Source: a virus. Taken from it: a stretch of 20,821 bases of DNA. The notes beneath the pieces were generated by a model. The model saw only the letters and a program-made list of their open reading frames with translations, was not told where the DNA came from and did no database searches. The position numbers and the translations under genes are program-made. The DNA is taken from positions 1 to 20,821 of the IMG/VR virus record IMGVR_UViG_3300046535_000384; one strand, given 5' to 3'. This document shows, in pieces, positions 1-7,428 of this stretch; position 1 is the first letter of the stretch, and the number at the start of each line of letters is the position of its first letter.

Positions 1-410
1 CGGTCGGGTCGGGAAAGATTATCGTGGTTGCTGGTGCGTACATCAGCTCGTACATCGTCGGTGATACCGCAGCTACGATCACTTCGATGCGAGGGTATCG
101 GGCGAGTGCGGTAAGCGGCGGAACGCTACAGGCCGCATCCGCTATCGCCAGGTTCCAGAGTTCGGCTCCCGCCCCGGTAGGGGAGATCAGGACTGGCAGT
201 GTCACCGCCACGCTCGGTGCCGGTATATTCAACTCTCCGCCGTTCATCGGTTCGGCAAAGGGTTCTATTCCGTTCGTTCATCAGGTTCCCATTCCTCCTG
301 CGGGAGGAGTCGTGTTCTCCTTGGCGGAAGGCGAGAGTGTCGTGATGCGCACCGAGGCTGGAGATGTCGATACTCGATGGAACCTGTCTGTCGCTTGGGG
401 TGAGATCTAA
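1..410 (+). CDS. Virion structural protein, 5' truncated by window edge
   Basis: The reading frame is open from the first complete codon (position 3) to the stop at 408-410. A GTG at 24 could be read as a start, but the codons before it (…GSGKII) run smoothly into the protein, so the true start is probably upstream of the window. The visible ~136 residues are rich in Gly, Ala, Ser and Thr with alternating hydrophobic residues, as in beta-sandwich decoration or tail proteins. There is no signal peptide or enzymatic motif. It overlaps the next gene by one base (TAATG), so the two are translationally coupled. Assignment as a virion protein rests on composition and on the downstream tail-like genes; the exact role is unknown. 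Confidence 0.6.
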   Translation, partial: VGSGKIIVVAGAYISSYIVGDTAATITSMRGYRASAVSGGTLQAASAIARFQSSAPAPVGEIRTGSVTATLGAGIFNSPPFIGSAKGSIPFVHQVPIPPAGGVVFSLAEGESVVMRTEAGDVDTRWNLSVAWGEI

Positions 411-760
411 TGTTTCAGGGAAGTCCTGGCTCTGATCAGATTCTAGCCGGTAGCGTTACAGCTACCGGAACTCTCATAACTATTCCGGCTGGCGTAATCT
501 TCAGCGGCAACCTCGCGGTTGCTGCGTCCTCTGCTATCGCGGGTACGTCCACCGTGGTTGTCTCTACCGCTGGAACCAACGTATCCCCTGCTGCGGGAGC
601 TATCGCACGAATCAGCGTTACCGGGCTCCTGGCGTCCGCTGGTGCGGACTCATACACCACGGAGATTGTGGTAAAGGCCCCGCCGGAGAACAGCGTGACG
701 CTCACCGTAACCGTTACCGGCACTGGCTCAGCCAGCGTGATCGGCTGGTTCACTACCTAA
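410..760 (+). CDS. Small beta-rich virion protein (116 aa), function unknown
   Basis: This begins with ATG overlapping the previous stop. The 116-residue product is almost entirely Ala/Gly/Ser/Thr/Val with alternating hydrophobic residues, predicting a beta-sandwich, and ends in an aromatic-hydrophobic tip (IGWFTT). Few charged residues and no cysteine fit an extracellular virion decoration or minor tail protein. Its composition resembles the preceding partial protein, so the two may be related, but I see no clear alignment. It sits 8 bp upstream of the 308-aa adaptor-like gene. Alternative: any small beta-structured capsid accessory protein. Confidence 0.65.
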   Translation: MFQGSPGSDQILAGSVTATGTLITIPAGVIFSGNLAVAASSAIAGTSTVVVSTAGTNVSPAAGAIARISVTGLLASAGADSYTTEIVVKAPPENSVTLTVTVTGTGSASVIGWFTT

Positions 761-768
761 GGAATCTC

Positions 769-1695
769 ATGGCCACCTATAACGACCTCGTGAGCCGAGT
801 GAAGCAGCAGCTTCTCGGTTACACCCGAGACCAGTCTTCCATCTCGTATCTCACGGCGCCTATGGGGGCCAGCGATATCACGTTCGTCGCCGACGTAGAC
901 ACAGTCAAGAGCATTTCTCGCGGACTCATCGAGATCGATGAAGAGATGCTGCTTGTAAAGTCCCGCGATCCTTCCACTGGGACTGTCAGCGTGATGGCTG
1001 GAATCAATGGCCGTGGTGTCGAAAGCACCACGGCTGCCAGTCACTCGGTGAATGCTATTGTCACCGCCGATCCCCGCTACCCGCGTGCTCGGATCATGGA
1101 AGCTATCAACGACACGATCAACGCGGTATACCCGGATCTCTGGGTGTTCGGGGAATTCGAGTTCCCTTGGATTGCAGCTCGTTACGAGTATCCGATTCCC
1201 GAGGAGGCGGAGGGAATCTACAGGGTGTCGACCAACACCATCGGCCCTTCGGCCGTATGGTTCCCCAACTCTTCGTGGCGGTTCAATTCTCAGGCGTCGA
1301 CTACGCCCGGACAGACCAAGCCTACTCCTGCACCCACAGGCAAGACGATTCAGGTGATGCGGGACTTCATCGTTCCCGGTCGGAACGTGCGGGTCATCTA
1401 TACCAAGAAGCCTGCAACCCTGGTCAACCTGTCTGACGACTTCAGCACCACAGGATTCCCTGACCGCTACATCGACATGATCGTGTACGGCGCCTGCTGG
1501 CGCCTTATCCCTGCTTACGAAGCAGCACGACTTCAGCAGACTGCTATTGAGGCCACCGAGCGAGCAGAGCTTGTGCCTACCGGCTCCGCCTCGAAGGCGT
1601 CGCAGTACTACTACAACCTGTACCAGACTCGTCTTGAGGAAGAGCGAGACCGACTGTTCCGTCTGTACGAGACCTACCAGACCTTCAACGGCTAG
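769..1695 (+). CDS. Head-tail adaptor-like structural protein (308 aa)
   Basis: ATG at 769 follows a GGAATCTC spacer. The N-terminal ~100 residues carry a beta-rich segment containing an ITFVADVD…IEIDEEMLLVKS stretch, a pattern I associate with phage proteins that define a site or contact loop. Residues ~105-240 are alpha/beta with many aromatics (YPDLWVFGEFEFPW), and the C-terminus is a long charged helix (residues ~245-308, rich in Arg/Glu/Tyr). That architecture, together with its place just before tail-fibre-like genes, fits a head-tail adaptor or tail-completion protein. No catalytic motif is visible. The family call is inference from context; virion function is likely, the precise role is not settled. 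Confidence 0.6.
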   Translation: MATYNDLVSRVKQQLLGYTRDQSSISYLTAPMGASDITFVADVDTVKSISRGLIEIDEEMLLVKSRDPSTGTVSVMAGINGRGVESTTAASHSVNAIVTADPRYPRARIMEAINDTINAVYPDLWVFGEFEFPWIAARYEYPIPEEAEGIYRVSTNTIGPSAVWFPNSSWRFNSQASTTPGQTKPTPAPTGKTIQVMRDFIVPGRNVRVIYTKKPATLVNLSDDFSTTGFPDRYIDMIVYGACWRLIPAYEAARLQQTAIEATERAELVPTGSASKASQYYYNLYQTRLEEERDRLFRLYETYQTFNG

Positions 1696-1702
1696 GAGAG
1701 TT

Positions 1703-2764
1703 ATGTCTATCAGGAATTACTCAAGCGTTGCCCCGGAGACGACTCTTCAGTCCGGCATCAATAACGTCGGCACGGTTATTCTCGTCACTTCCACAATCGG
1801 CTTCCCCGCCGCACCGTTCACTCTGGCGCTTGACTACGGCGCAGCCACCGAAGAGCTTGTTGACGTGACCAGCGTGGCCGGTCTGAGCCTTACTGTGACT
1901 CGTGCGGTTGATGGCACGGCAGCTACAACGCACGGCGCAGGCGCCAAGGTTCGTCACGTCTCCTCCGCCCGGGACTTCCGTGAAGCCAACCTGCACATCA
2001 ACACCTCAACCGGGGTCCATGGGCTTACGGGTGCGGTCGTCGGAACGACCGACACCCAGACTCTCAGCAACAAGACGCTCAATTCTCCGGTCATCAATGC
2101 GGGAATGACGTTTGACGGCACTATTACTGGTGGTGTTTCGATCGAATCGAACATCACTGGTGAAGCCACGCTCAAGCTGAAGGAATTCCTAGGCCAGAGT
2201 CAGCCTGCACTCGACATCCGTGACGCCTCGGACGCTGTCATCGCTTCGATCGGTGACAACACCGGGGCCAGAAGGACCATACTCAACTCGTCTGTCGAAA
2301 TCGACATGACCGGGGCCGGTGGAACCACCTGGAAGCAGGGCGCCAACACCGTGGCGTTCGTCGACAACTTCGGAGACGCCGAGTTCGCCAGTGCTGATCT
2401 CACGTCCGGAACCCTTTTCTCCGCTGCCGCAGGCTGGACAGTAAGCGGTTTGTCCGTTGCTGTCAGCAAGGCTCACGTCATCACCCTCAACGGAAGCTTC
2501 ACCCGAAGCGGTGCGAACATCACGACAAACGCCGCTGGGGCACTGTCGACAGGCATCATCGGCATGGGAACCATCAACGCTCTCTTCAGGCCCAAGGCCT
2601 CTCTCGGCCTCATCAACTTTGGGGCGTTCAATACTCTCGGGTTCGGTGGTGCACGCATCAATACCAGCTCAACCGGTCTTGTCGAGCTGGTCCGCTGGCT
2701 CCCCAGCCAGACCATCACTACCGGTGACACCATCTCGTTCACTGTCTCCTACCCGCTTACGTAA
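1703..2764 (+). CDS. Tail fibre / minor tail protein with TLSNKTL motif (353 aa)
   Basis: I start this at ATG 1703, preceded by AGGAGAG; the frame is open further upstream, but that part overlaps the 308-aa gene. The N-terminal ~100 residues are a small beta domain. Residues ~110-130 contain TDTQTLSNKTLNSPVI, a signature common in phage tail-fibre and receptor-binding proteins at the junction with the distal shaft. The rest is Gly/Ser/Thr/Asn-rich beta sequence ending in …TISFTVSYPLT, as expected of a trimeric fibre or its tip. Role inferred: host recognition or fibre scaffold at the tail. Followed 8 bp later by the large minor tail gene. Confidence 0.7.
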   Translation: MSIRNYSSVAPETTLQSGINNVGTVILVTSTIGFPAAPFTLALDYGAATEELVDVTSVAGLSLTVTRAVDGTAATTHGAGAKVRHVSSARDFREANLHINTSTGVHGLTGAVVGTTDTQTLSNKTLNSPVINAGMTFDGTITGGVSIESNITGEATLKLKEFLGQSQPALDIRDASDAVIASIGDNTGARRTILNSSVEIDMTGAGGTTWKQGANTVAFVDNFGDAEFASADLTSGTLFSAAAGWTVSGLSVAVSKAHVITLNGSFTRSGANITTNAAGALSTGIIGMGTINALFRPKASLGLINFGAFNTLGFGGARINTSSTGLVELVRWLPSQTITTGDTISFTVSYPLT

Positions 2765-2772
2765 GGAGAATC

Positions 2773-4686
2773 ATGGGGACTCTAGTTAATCGGATTCCTT
2801 GGGAGATCTCCGGCCGTGGCAGCGGTTCTCAGGGCCAGTACATCCCTACGGATCTCGACTTTGATTACGCGATCGGTGGAATTCCATTCGTCTCCGCCAT
2901 CAAGGACGAGTTCCCCTACACCGAGAGAATGGCTCCGATCCGGAAGGATCAGTTCGACAGCTTCGCCGAACCTGGCGAGCAGTCTCTTCAGGGATGGTGG
3001 CTTCGCAGCCAGTCCACCTTCACAGGTGGAGCTGGCGTTCTGTATCAGGACCCTGACAACGACAACCAGTTCAATTACAAGTTCGCTGATTCTCTTGGTG
3101 TCGACCCGTGGGACTCGGGTGATCTGAAGCTTCTTCGCCGCAGCATCAATATCACCTCCACCGCCGTCTCGGTTGTGCTCGCTCAAGGATACGTCGACCC
3201 TTCCGGGGTCGACTCTTACTGGCTGGTTCAGAACACCGACCTGACCAAGCAGACGGATTCTGGTTCTACCAACATCAGCGTTGGCGGAACGAGCATCCTG
3301 GATATCACCTCCACGGGCGCCACGTACATCATCGCGAGAACCAATGGCGTCTGGAAGGGCCTGGATACCGCAGCTCCGACCCAGCTGTACACGGATGCCC
3401 TGACCAATCCGGTTATTGAGTTTGTCAAGGACAGGCTGATCATCACGAACAGCGTCAATGTGTATCAGGGTGTCCTTACCGCCGCTGCGGTTGCACTGCC
3501 AGCTGCCAGCTATTCGCACCCTGACCCCAACTGGCGTTGGCGTTCCATCACGGACGGCCCCACGGCCGTCTATATCGCCGGAGACTCAGGAACCACCAGC
3601 CAGATTCACAAGTTCTCGGTCATCGACAATGCCGGGGTTCCTCAGTTCAAGTGGGCTGGCGTTACTGCGACCATGCCTGCTGGCGAGATCATTAATACGA
3701 TCTACTCCTACGTGGAATCGTTCATCGGTATCGCCACGAACAAGGGCTTCCGTGTCGGAGAAATCGACTCGAACGGCGATGTGGCTTACGGTCCGCTTAT
3801 CTTCGAGGTCTCTGGTGGAGCCCGGGGAATCGTAGGCAACGACAGGTTTATGTGGGTTGGCACCGGAGACGCGCACGATGGTGACTCCGGCCTGTATCGA
3901 GTCGACCTTGGTAACGCTACGCAAGAGCAGACCAGCCGCACAGTCCGTTACGCGTACGCCAGGGACATCTACGCCGAGATCACCAGCAACCTGGTGCAGT
4001 CTGTGACTATGTTCGGTGCATCCAATCGCAAGGTGTTCACGATTCCTCAGTTCGGATCTTACAAGGAAGCAGCCTCCGAGCTGCTTCCGACCGGGTATCT
4101 GACCACGGGGAGAATCAGGTTTAACACAGAAGAGCCCAAGCTGTACAAGTTCTTCTCCGTCCGGACTCCCGCCCCATTGACTGGGACCGTAGCCATTTCT
4201 GTTCTGCCTGAGGGCGGAGGAGAGATCCCGTACATCTCGTACTCGGGTAACTCTTCCTCGGGAACCAAGGATGTGGCAACGCCTCAGCCTGTCGGTCCGC
4301 AGAATTGGCTTGGACTCAAGTTCATCTTGGGCCGTGATCCGGTGAACAACTCCCTTGGTGGTGTGCTGAATGGCTGGCAGGTGAAGTCACTGCCTGGTTC
4401 CATCCGCCAGAGGATCATTACCGTTCCGGTTCTGTTGTACGACAACGAGAAGGATCGGGCCTACCAGTCGTACGGCTACAGCGGTTACGCACGAGAAAGG
4501 CTTGAGCAGTTCCAGAGCCTTGCCAGATCCGGTGACACCTGGCTTTTCCAGGAACTCGCCGAGGATCTTGTCACCGAGGTAGTCATCGATGACTGGGAGT
4601 TCAGGCAAGACGGGCCTCCCGCTCCTGCGGGGGCGCTCGGTGGAGTCCTCACCATGGTACTGAGGACAGTGGCAGAGTCCACGTAA
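2773..4686 (+). CDS. Large minor tail protein, beta-rich (637 aa)
   Basis: ATG at 2773 with an AAGGAGAATC ribosome binding site. The 637-residue protein has repeated blades of ~50-60 residues with hydrophobic/aromatic strands (for example TYIIARTNGVWKGL, VKDRLIITNSVNVYQG, AVYIAGDSGT, FIGIATNKGFRVGEI, RFMWVGTGD), which resembles a beta-propeller in the first ~400 residues. A beta-sandwich-like C-terminal part follows, ending with an alpha/beta segment (ARERLEQFQSLARSG…). It shares tail-protein context with the TLSNKTL protein. Likely a tail tip, tail tube or baseplate component; I see no hydrolase catalytic motif. The propeller reading comes from repeat spacing by eye and should be treated as inference. 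Confidence 0.65.
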   Translation: MGTLVNRIPWEISGRGSGSQGQYIPTDLDFDYAIGGIPFVSAIKDEFPYTERMAPIRKDQFDSFAEPGEQSLQGWWLRSQSTFTGGAGVLYQDPDNDNQFNYKFADSLGVDPWDSGDLKLLRRSINITSTAVSVVLAQGYVDPSGVDSYWLVQNTDLTKQTDSGSTNISVGGTSILDITSTGATYIIARTNGVWKGLDTAAPTQLYTDALTNPVIEFVKDRLIITNSVNVYQGVLTAAAVALPAASYSHPDPNWRWRSITDGPTAVYIAGDSGTTSQIHKFSVIDNAGVPQFKWAGVTATMPAGEIINTIYSYVESFIGIATNKGFRVGEIDSNGDVAYGPLIFEVSGGARGIVGNDRFMWVGTGDAHDGDSGLYRVDLGNATQEQTSRTVRYAYARDIYAEITSNLVQSVTMFGASNRKVFTIPQFGSYKEAASELLPTGYLTTGRIRFNTEEPKLYKFFSVRTPAPLTGTVAISVLPEGGGEIPYISYSGNSSSGTKDVATPQPVGPQNWLGLKFILGRDPVNNSLGGVLNGWQVKSLPGSIRQRIITVPVLLYDNEKDRAYQSYGYSGYARERLEQFQSLARSGDTWLFQELAEDLVTEVVIDDWEFRQDGPPAPAGALGGVLTMVLRTVAEST

Positions 4687-4707
4687 CGCCCATGAAAGGG
4701 GAAAAGA

Positions 4708-4998
4708 ATGGGTGTCGAAGCACTTGTAGCCGTACTTACCGGAGTTGCCGGTATCGCTGGAGGTTGGGTCGGAGGTAAAAGGAACGCAACGAGCGCTTCT
4801 GTTAGTATTGCTGCCGATACTGTTGAGCTTCTTCAAGTTCAGATCGAACTTCTGAAGGCAGAGAACGGCGAGCTTAAGGCTCGCGTGGAAGTTCTTGAAG
4901 CTCTCGTCACTCAGCGAGCGGAGGTCGAGCAGGTGAAGCAGGAAGTTCAGGGTGTTCGGGGCGTGGTCGATCGCATTGCCAATAAGGTAGGAGCATGA
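4708..4998 (+). CDS. Membrane-anchored coiled-coil protein of lysis cassette (96 aa)
   Basis: The start ATG 4708 follows GGGGAAAAGA. An N-terminal hydrophobic stretch (VEALVAVLTGVAGIAGGWVG, residues ~2-22) forms one membrane segment. Residues ~38-90 are a heptad-rich coiled coil (VELLQVQIELLKAENGELKA and continuing), ending in IANKVGA. Such short TM-plus-coiled-coil proteins are common beside holin and endolysin genes in actinophages, where they are thought to act as membrane or lysis accessory proteins. It overlaps the PG-binding gene by 4 nt (ATGA). A second holin or spanin-like function is possible but not shown. Confidence 0.6.
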   Translation: MGVEALVAVLTGVAGIAGGWVGGKRNATSASVSIAADTVELLQVQIELLKAENGELKARVEVLEALVTQRAEVEQVKQEVQGVRGVVDRIANKVGA

Positions 4999-5237
4999 GC
5001 GACCTACCATGGTTCAAGCGAGACATCATCCGCCCGACAGGCGAGTTCGAGCACGAAGCCGTACGTCACGTTCAGAGGGTCTTGCGCATGCCGGTGACCG
5101 GAGACATGGACGACATCACGATCGCAGCTCTACGGGGCGTACAGCATGTTTTCGGGCTACGTATGACCGGCATCCTCGATAAGGCCACAGCCGAAGAGAT
5201 CGAGAACATAAGGAGTTACTATGCCGTACGCGAGTGA
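4995..5237 (+). CDS. Stand-alone peptidoglycan-binding-domain protein (80 aa)
   Basis: ATG overlaps the previous stop (ATGA). The whole protein matches the PG_binding_1-type pattern: an amphipathic helix (EAVRHVQRVLRMPVTG), then D-x-x-T-x-x-A-L-x-x-x-Q, GLRMTG, and L-D-x-A-T-A-E-E-I. That fold usually sits at the end of cell-wall hydrolases. Here it is free-standing, with no amidase, lysozyme or protease domain attached. Predicted role: anchoring to the host cell wall, either as a split endolysin subunit or as a virion/lysis accessory. It lies between a membrane coiled-coil protein and a holin-like protein, supporting a lysis link. No signal peptide is seen. Confidence 0.7.
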   Translation: MSDLPWFKRDIIRPTGEFEHEAVRHVQRVLRMPVTGDMDDITIAALRGVQHVFGLRMTGILDKATAEEIENIRSYYAVRE

Positions 5238-5361
5238 CAAGCAGCGCAAGTTCATGTACGCGAAGCATCCTGAGATTGCTGCGCGATACGAGAAGGAAGG
5301 CAAGAACAAGGTGGTGAAGAAGGCCGCCAAGAAGACGGCCCCCAAGAAGGGCAAGAAGTGA
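5221..5361 (+). CDS. Small basic protein with DKQRKFMYAKHPEIA motif (46 aa)
   Basis: ATG 5221 has a good AGGAG 6 nt upstream and overlaps the previous gene by 17 nt. The N-terminus SDKQRKFMYAKHPEIAARYE resembles a short motif found in many phage small proteins, followed by a very lysine-rich tail (KKAAKKTAPKKGKK). No cysteine or membrane segment. The basic tail suggests nucleic-acid or cell-wall polymer contact, but function is unknown. The stop overlaps the GTG start of the holin-like gene (GTGA). Confidence 0.75.
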   Translation: MPYASDKQRKFMYAKHPEIAARYEKEGKNKVVKKAAKKTAPKKGKK

Positions 5362-5573
5362 GAGACGAATGGAAGCGTTCTGTCAGGACTGCGTTGCAGA
5401 CGCTGATTGCTGTGGCTGTTGCTGTCCCTGTAATTCTCCCAGCTCTGGGTATCTCGACGACTGTGGGGTTCGGTGCCCTCGCGGTGGCCGTTGCTGCTGG
5501 GCTGACGCGAGCGATGCAGATTCCACAGGTGGCTGAACTGCTCAACAAGTACCTCAAGGTACCCATGCCTTAA
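5358..5573 (+). CDS. Holin-like membrane protein (71 aa)
   Basis: GTG 5358 overlaps the preceding stop by 4 nt. A charged N-terminus (MRDEWKRSVRT) is followed by two hydrophobic stretches, about residues 13-32 (LQTLIAVAVAVPVILPALGI) and 35-50 (VGFGALAVAVAAGLTR), then a short C-terminus (QIPQVAELLNKYLK). Size, two membrane segments and place as the last gene of the rightward block just before a terminator fit a small phage holin. It has no other recognisable motif. Alternative: another phage membrane protein. No endolysin is visible within the window. Confidence 0.65.
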   Translation: MRDEWKRSVRTALQTLIAVAVAVPVILPALGISTTVGFGALAVAVAAGLTRAMQIPQVAELLNKYLKVPMP

Positions 5574-5588
5574 CATGGGAGACAACAC

Positions 5589-5620
5589 GGGGAGCCCTTT
5601 AGGGGGCTCCCCGCTTTTTT
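5589..5620 (+). terminator. Rho-independent terminator at end of rightward block
   Basis: A perfect 9-bp GC-rich stem, GGGGAGCCC (5589-5597) with GGGCTCCCC (5604-5612), a six-base loop and then GC plus six Ts (5615-5620). It lies 16 bp after the holin-like stop and between convergent gene blocks. On the minus strand the hairpin lacks a following T-run, so it is best read as a plus-strand terminator that may also slow leftward polymerase. Confidence 0.9.
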
Positions 5621-5625
5621 GCGTT

Positions 5626-5706
5626 TCAGGAAAGTTTCTTCCCGCAGCAATTGCAGTGGCCGTAATCCTTGGGGTTGCTGGCTCCGCAACCTAAGCAGGT
5701 CTTCAT
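5626..5706 (-). CDS. 26-aa zinc-ribbon microprotein
   Basis: ATG at 5706 overlaps the stop of the upstream gene (ATGA) and the ORF ends at 5626. The product has two Cys pairs, CLGC and CNCC, spaced about 13 residues apart with YGH between them, which is a minimal zinc-ribbon layout. It is the last gene of the leftward array, six bases from the terminator. No known family is recognised; metal binding is inferred from the spacing. Confidence 0.6.
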   Translation of the reverse strand: MKTCLGCGASNPKDYGHCNCCGKKLS

Positions 5707-5948
5707 GACATCGCTACCGATCCATCCATGTCCTGGGCGCGCCGATAATGCCCGTTCGACCAGCTTCCGTGGTCGAGACCGACGCTCTTGAGGACAGCTG
5801 CAATCTCTTCGGCGTGCCGACGGCGGCCCTCGCTGCTTCCCCCTACGCAGCCAAGAAGATCGGCCAGGAACTTACCCTCCTCCTGCGTCAGGTCAAGCCG
5901 ATAGAAATCCTTGACTACGGTCTCGGTACGCTTCTGAACCTCTGCCAT
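5703..5948 (-). CDS. Hypothetical protein (81 aa)
   Basis: ATG 5948 overlaps the stop of the preceding 19-aa ORF (TAATG). The protein is charged and helical (DFYRLDLTQEEGKFLADLLG), with a C-terminal stretch rich in His, Arg and Asp. No recognised domain. The LTQEEGKFLADLLG segment looks like a small helical pair. The coupling on both sides supports that it is translated. Confidence 0.65.
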   Translation of the reverse strand: MAEVQKRTETVVKDFYRLDLTQEEGKFLADLLGCVGGSSEGRRRHAEEIAAVLKSVGLDHGSWSNGHYRRAQDMDGSVAMS

Positions 5949-6007
5949 TACTTCTCCTTGACGATCGTAAGCCGAAGCCTGCCATCAGGCAGGCGTTCGA
6001 CGATCAC
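5948..6007 (-). CDS. 19-aa micro-ORF
   Basis: A GTG at 6007 overlaps the stop of the 24-aa ORF upstream (GTGA), and the stop TAA overlaps the ATG of the 81-aa gene (TAATG). The peptide is MIVERLPDGRLRLTIVKEK. Perfect coupling at both ends argues for translation, perhaps simply to carry ribosomes forward. Its beta-hairpin-like sequence has no known match. Confidence 0.4.
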   Translation of the reverse strand: MIVERLPDGRLRLTIVKEK

Positions 6008-6078
6008 CCTACGCACTTACAGGTTTCGAAGTTGCCGCCGCACCTGGGGCAGCGAGGCTCGGACTTCGTCGCCTTCAT
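6004..6078 (-). CDS. 24-aa Cys-rich zinc-knuckle microprotein
   Basis: Start ATG 6078 is preceded by AGGTGGATCGG; an in-frame GTG at 6087 would add three residues. The sequence contains CPRCGGNFETCKC, a CxxC…CxC metal-binding arrangement. It is coupled to the next ORF by GTGA. Zinc binding is inferred; partners and role are unknown. Confidence 0.55.
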   Translation of the reverse strand: MKATKSEPRCPRCGGNFETCKCVG

Positions 6079-6087
6079 CCGATCCAC

Positions 6088-6288
6088 CTATCCAATAGAG
6101 CGGGAAGGATTACTTCCCAGAAACTCGACGGAACCGACAGGTAGATGCTGACAAGTACACCCCTTACATCCGTCATGACCTTCTCCGGGCAGTAGAATAG
6201 TGGTGAAATTGCGAGCAAGTCGACCCTCAGCGATAAGGATGTTCGCCTTCTGGACGCCAGCACCGATCTGGCAGGGTTCGCAGATCAT
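6088..6288 (-). CDS. 66-aa Cys-rich protein with two Cys clusters
   Basis: I chose ATG 6288 because GAGGGG lies 8 nt upstream and the codon overlaps the stop of the preceding 25-aa ORF (TGATG); the frame stays open to GTG 6336. An N-terminal MICEPC pair and a CKGCTCQH cluster about 35 residues later form a possible zinc site, with a beta-rich segment between (ANILIAEGRLARNFTTILLP). No known family is recognised. Confidence 0.6.
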   Translation of the reverse strand: MICEPCQIGAGVQKANILIAEGRLARNFTTILLPGEGHDGCKGCTCQHLPVGSVEFLGSNPSRSIG

Positions 6289-6365
6289 CAGTGCATCCCC
6301 TCGCAGGCAGGCCACAGCATGTGATGAGCCCAGCACCAGTTCGGGCTGCGCATGTCATCATTCAT
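6288..6365 (-). CDS. 25-aa Trp/Cys/His-rich microprotein
   Basis: ATG 6365 lies inside the end of the 34-aa ORF; the stop overlaps the next ATG (TGATG). An alternative ATG is at 6353. The peptide carries NWCWAHHMLWPACEGMH, a C-x(3)-HH-x(6)-C-x(3)-H arrangement suited to one zinc ion. Unusual composition for random sequence, plus coupling, supports a real gene; function unknown. Confidence 0.5.
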   Translation of the reverse strand: MNDDMRSPNWCWAHHMLWPACEGMH

Positions 6366-6462
6366 CGTCGTCGACCGAGGCTTGAACAACGATCCAATCC
6401 GGCTGAACAGGTTCATCGGTGCACCAGCTTTCTTCGTCGTCAGTTGGAGTAGTCGAAGCCAT
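6358..6462 (-). CDS. 34-aa acidic microprotein starting inside thyX
   Basis: ATG 6462 lies 22 nt before the thyX stop and has GGAG at a 6-nt spacing, a convincing ribosome binding site. The product is very acidic (TDDEE near the N-terminus, SVDDDE at the C-terminus) with a WC and DW. Small acidic phage proteins often act as inhibitors or DNA mimics, but nothing here shows that directly. Confidence 0.5.
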   Translation of the reverse strand: MASTTPTDDEESWCTDEPVQPDWIVVQASVDDDE

Positions 6463-7168
6463 CGAGATCTCCAAACACGTCGGGGTACTCGATCAGAAGC
6501 TGACGCTTCACTTCCTTGGCGAACAGCTGCATCTCCGCGTCGGCATGCTTGGAGTCACGCTTCTTCAGAACATCTCGCCACGCTCGCAGGTTCCCGGTGA
6601 CGACGAACTTGGTCTCCGTGCCGGATGGGAGGAGATAGCGGGCAGCCTCTCGGGCCTGCTTGCGAGTGCCACCATTCCCCTGCGTTGCATTGACGCCAGC
6701 CTCATAGTAGGCCAGGTAGTCGCCAACCTCGGAGATCGAGGGGAAGTCCTCGTGGTACCTGCTCCGATGCGCAGGAGGGTTGACGAAGCGGGCATTGCTC
6801 ATGTCCACGAACCGCTGGGACAGTTCTGAGAACGACAGATGCCGATGCCGAATGAGTTCGTGAGACAGGTTGCGGCTGACTCCCTCTACGTAGAACGTCA
6901 CCGAGACGTGCTCAAGCACGCTCTCGTGCCCCTGAGAGATGATGTTGTGGATGTAGCCGGAGTTTGTGGCGGTGTCAGGATTAGGCAGGTGCCACGATTC
7001 GTAGCACAAGCGGCCAGCGAACTCGATCAAGTACTGACCGATCGAGGGTTCACCCCGCCAGTTCCACCAGTGCTTACGGAGTCGCTCCTCGAATGCACTA
7101 CCAGCGGCCTTGCCGGGAAGGTCCTGGCTGAAATGGAAGTCAGTCTTGCCGACGATGTAAACCTTCAC
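6440..7168 (-). CDS. thyX: Flavin-dependent thymidylate synthase ThyX
   Basis: ThyX makes dTMP from dUMP using methylene-tetrahydrofolate, with FAD/NADPH as reductant. The 242-residue product has the ThyX motif at residues 107-119 (RHRHLSFSELSQR), which binds FAD and dUMP, and an upstream GHESVLEHVSVTF segment (~80-92), also typical. Length matches the family (about 220-260). ATG 7168 overlaps the stop of the previous ORF (ATGA). Three genes away lies a dCMP deaminase that supplies dUMP, so the pair forms a thymidylate supply route. ThyX phages often replace host thymidylate synthesis during replication. Confidence is high from the motif. Confidence 0.95.
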   Translation of the reverse strand: MKVYIVGKTDFHFSQDLPGKAAGSAFEERLRKHWWNWRGEPSIGQYLIEFAGRLCYESWHLPNPDTATNSGYIHNIISQGHESVLEHVSVTFYVEGVSRNLSHELIRHRHLSFSELSQRFVDMSNARFVNPPAHRSRYHEDFPSISEVGDYLAYYEAGVNATQGNGGTRKQAREAARYLLPSGTETKFVVTGNLRAWRDVLKKRDSKHADAEMQLFAKEVKRQLLIEYPDVFGDLDGFDYSN

Positions 7169-7428
7169 GCGAGTACCACCCGATTCGTGTTGGTCCGCTC
7201 AACGACCTGCACCTTAGCGTAGGTCTGAGTCAGCCGTTCATACTGCTTCACTGCATCACCAAGACTCTCGTGACCATACCCCTGATCGATCCACTGATGC
7301 TCCCGCTTCGTCAGGAAGTAGAACTCGGGCTCACGCCACACCTGGACGTAGTATCGAGTCCAGCTCTCGGAGAAGTCGGGCGGGCTGATCACCTCGAACG
7401 TTACATATTCCTGCTTCTTCTTGCTCAC
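7165..7428 (-). CDS. Hypothetical protein (87 aa)
   Basis: GTG 7428 overlaps the stop of the 50-aa ORF (GTGA), and the end overlaps thyX by 4 nt (ATGA). Mixed alpha/beta protein with many aromatics (SWTRYYVQVWREPEFYFLTK) and no Cys. No family recognised. Positioned between dCMP deaminase and ThyX, it could be a small helper, but that is only by association. Confidence 0.7.
   Translation of the reverse strand: MSKKKQEYVTFEVISPPDFSESWTRYYVQVWREPEFYFLTKREHQWIDQGYGHESLGDAVKQYERLTQTYAKVQVVERTNTNRVVLA

Noticed and set aside
2782-3519. 245-aa minus-strand ORF opposite the large tail gene
   Set aside because: Antisense shadow created by codon bias of the 637-aa gene; no motif, no ribosome site, and opposite to the transcription of the block.
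3458-3835. 125-aa plus-strand ORF inside the large tail gene
   Set aside because: Out-of-frame Arg/Ser/Pro-rich translation typical of GC-rich shadows.
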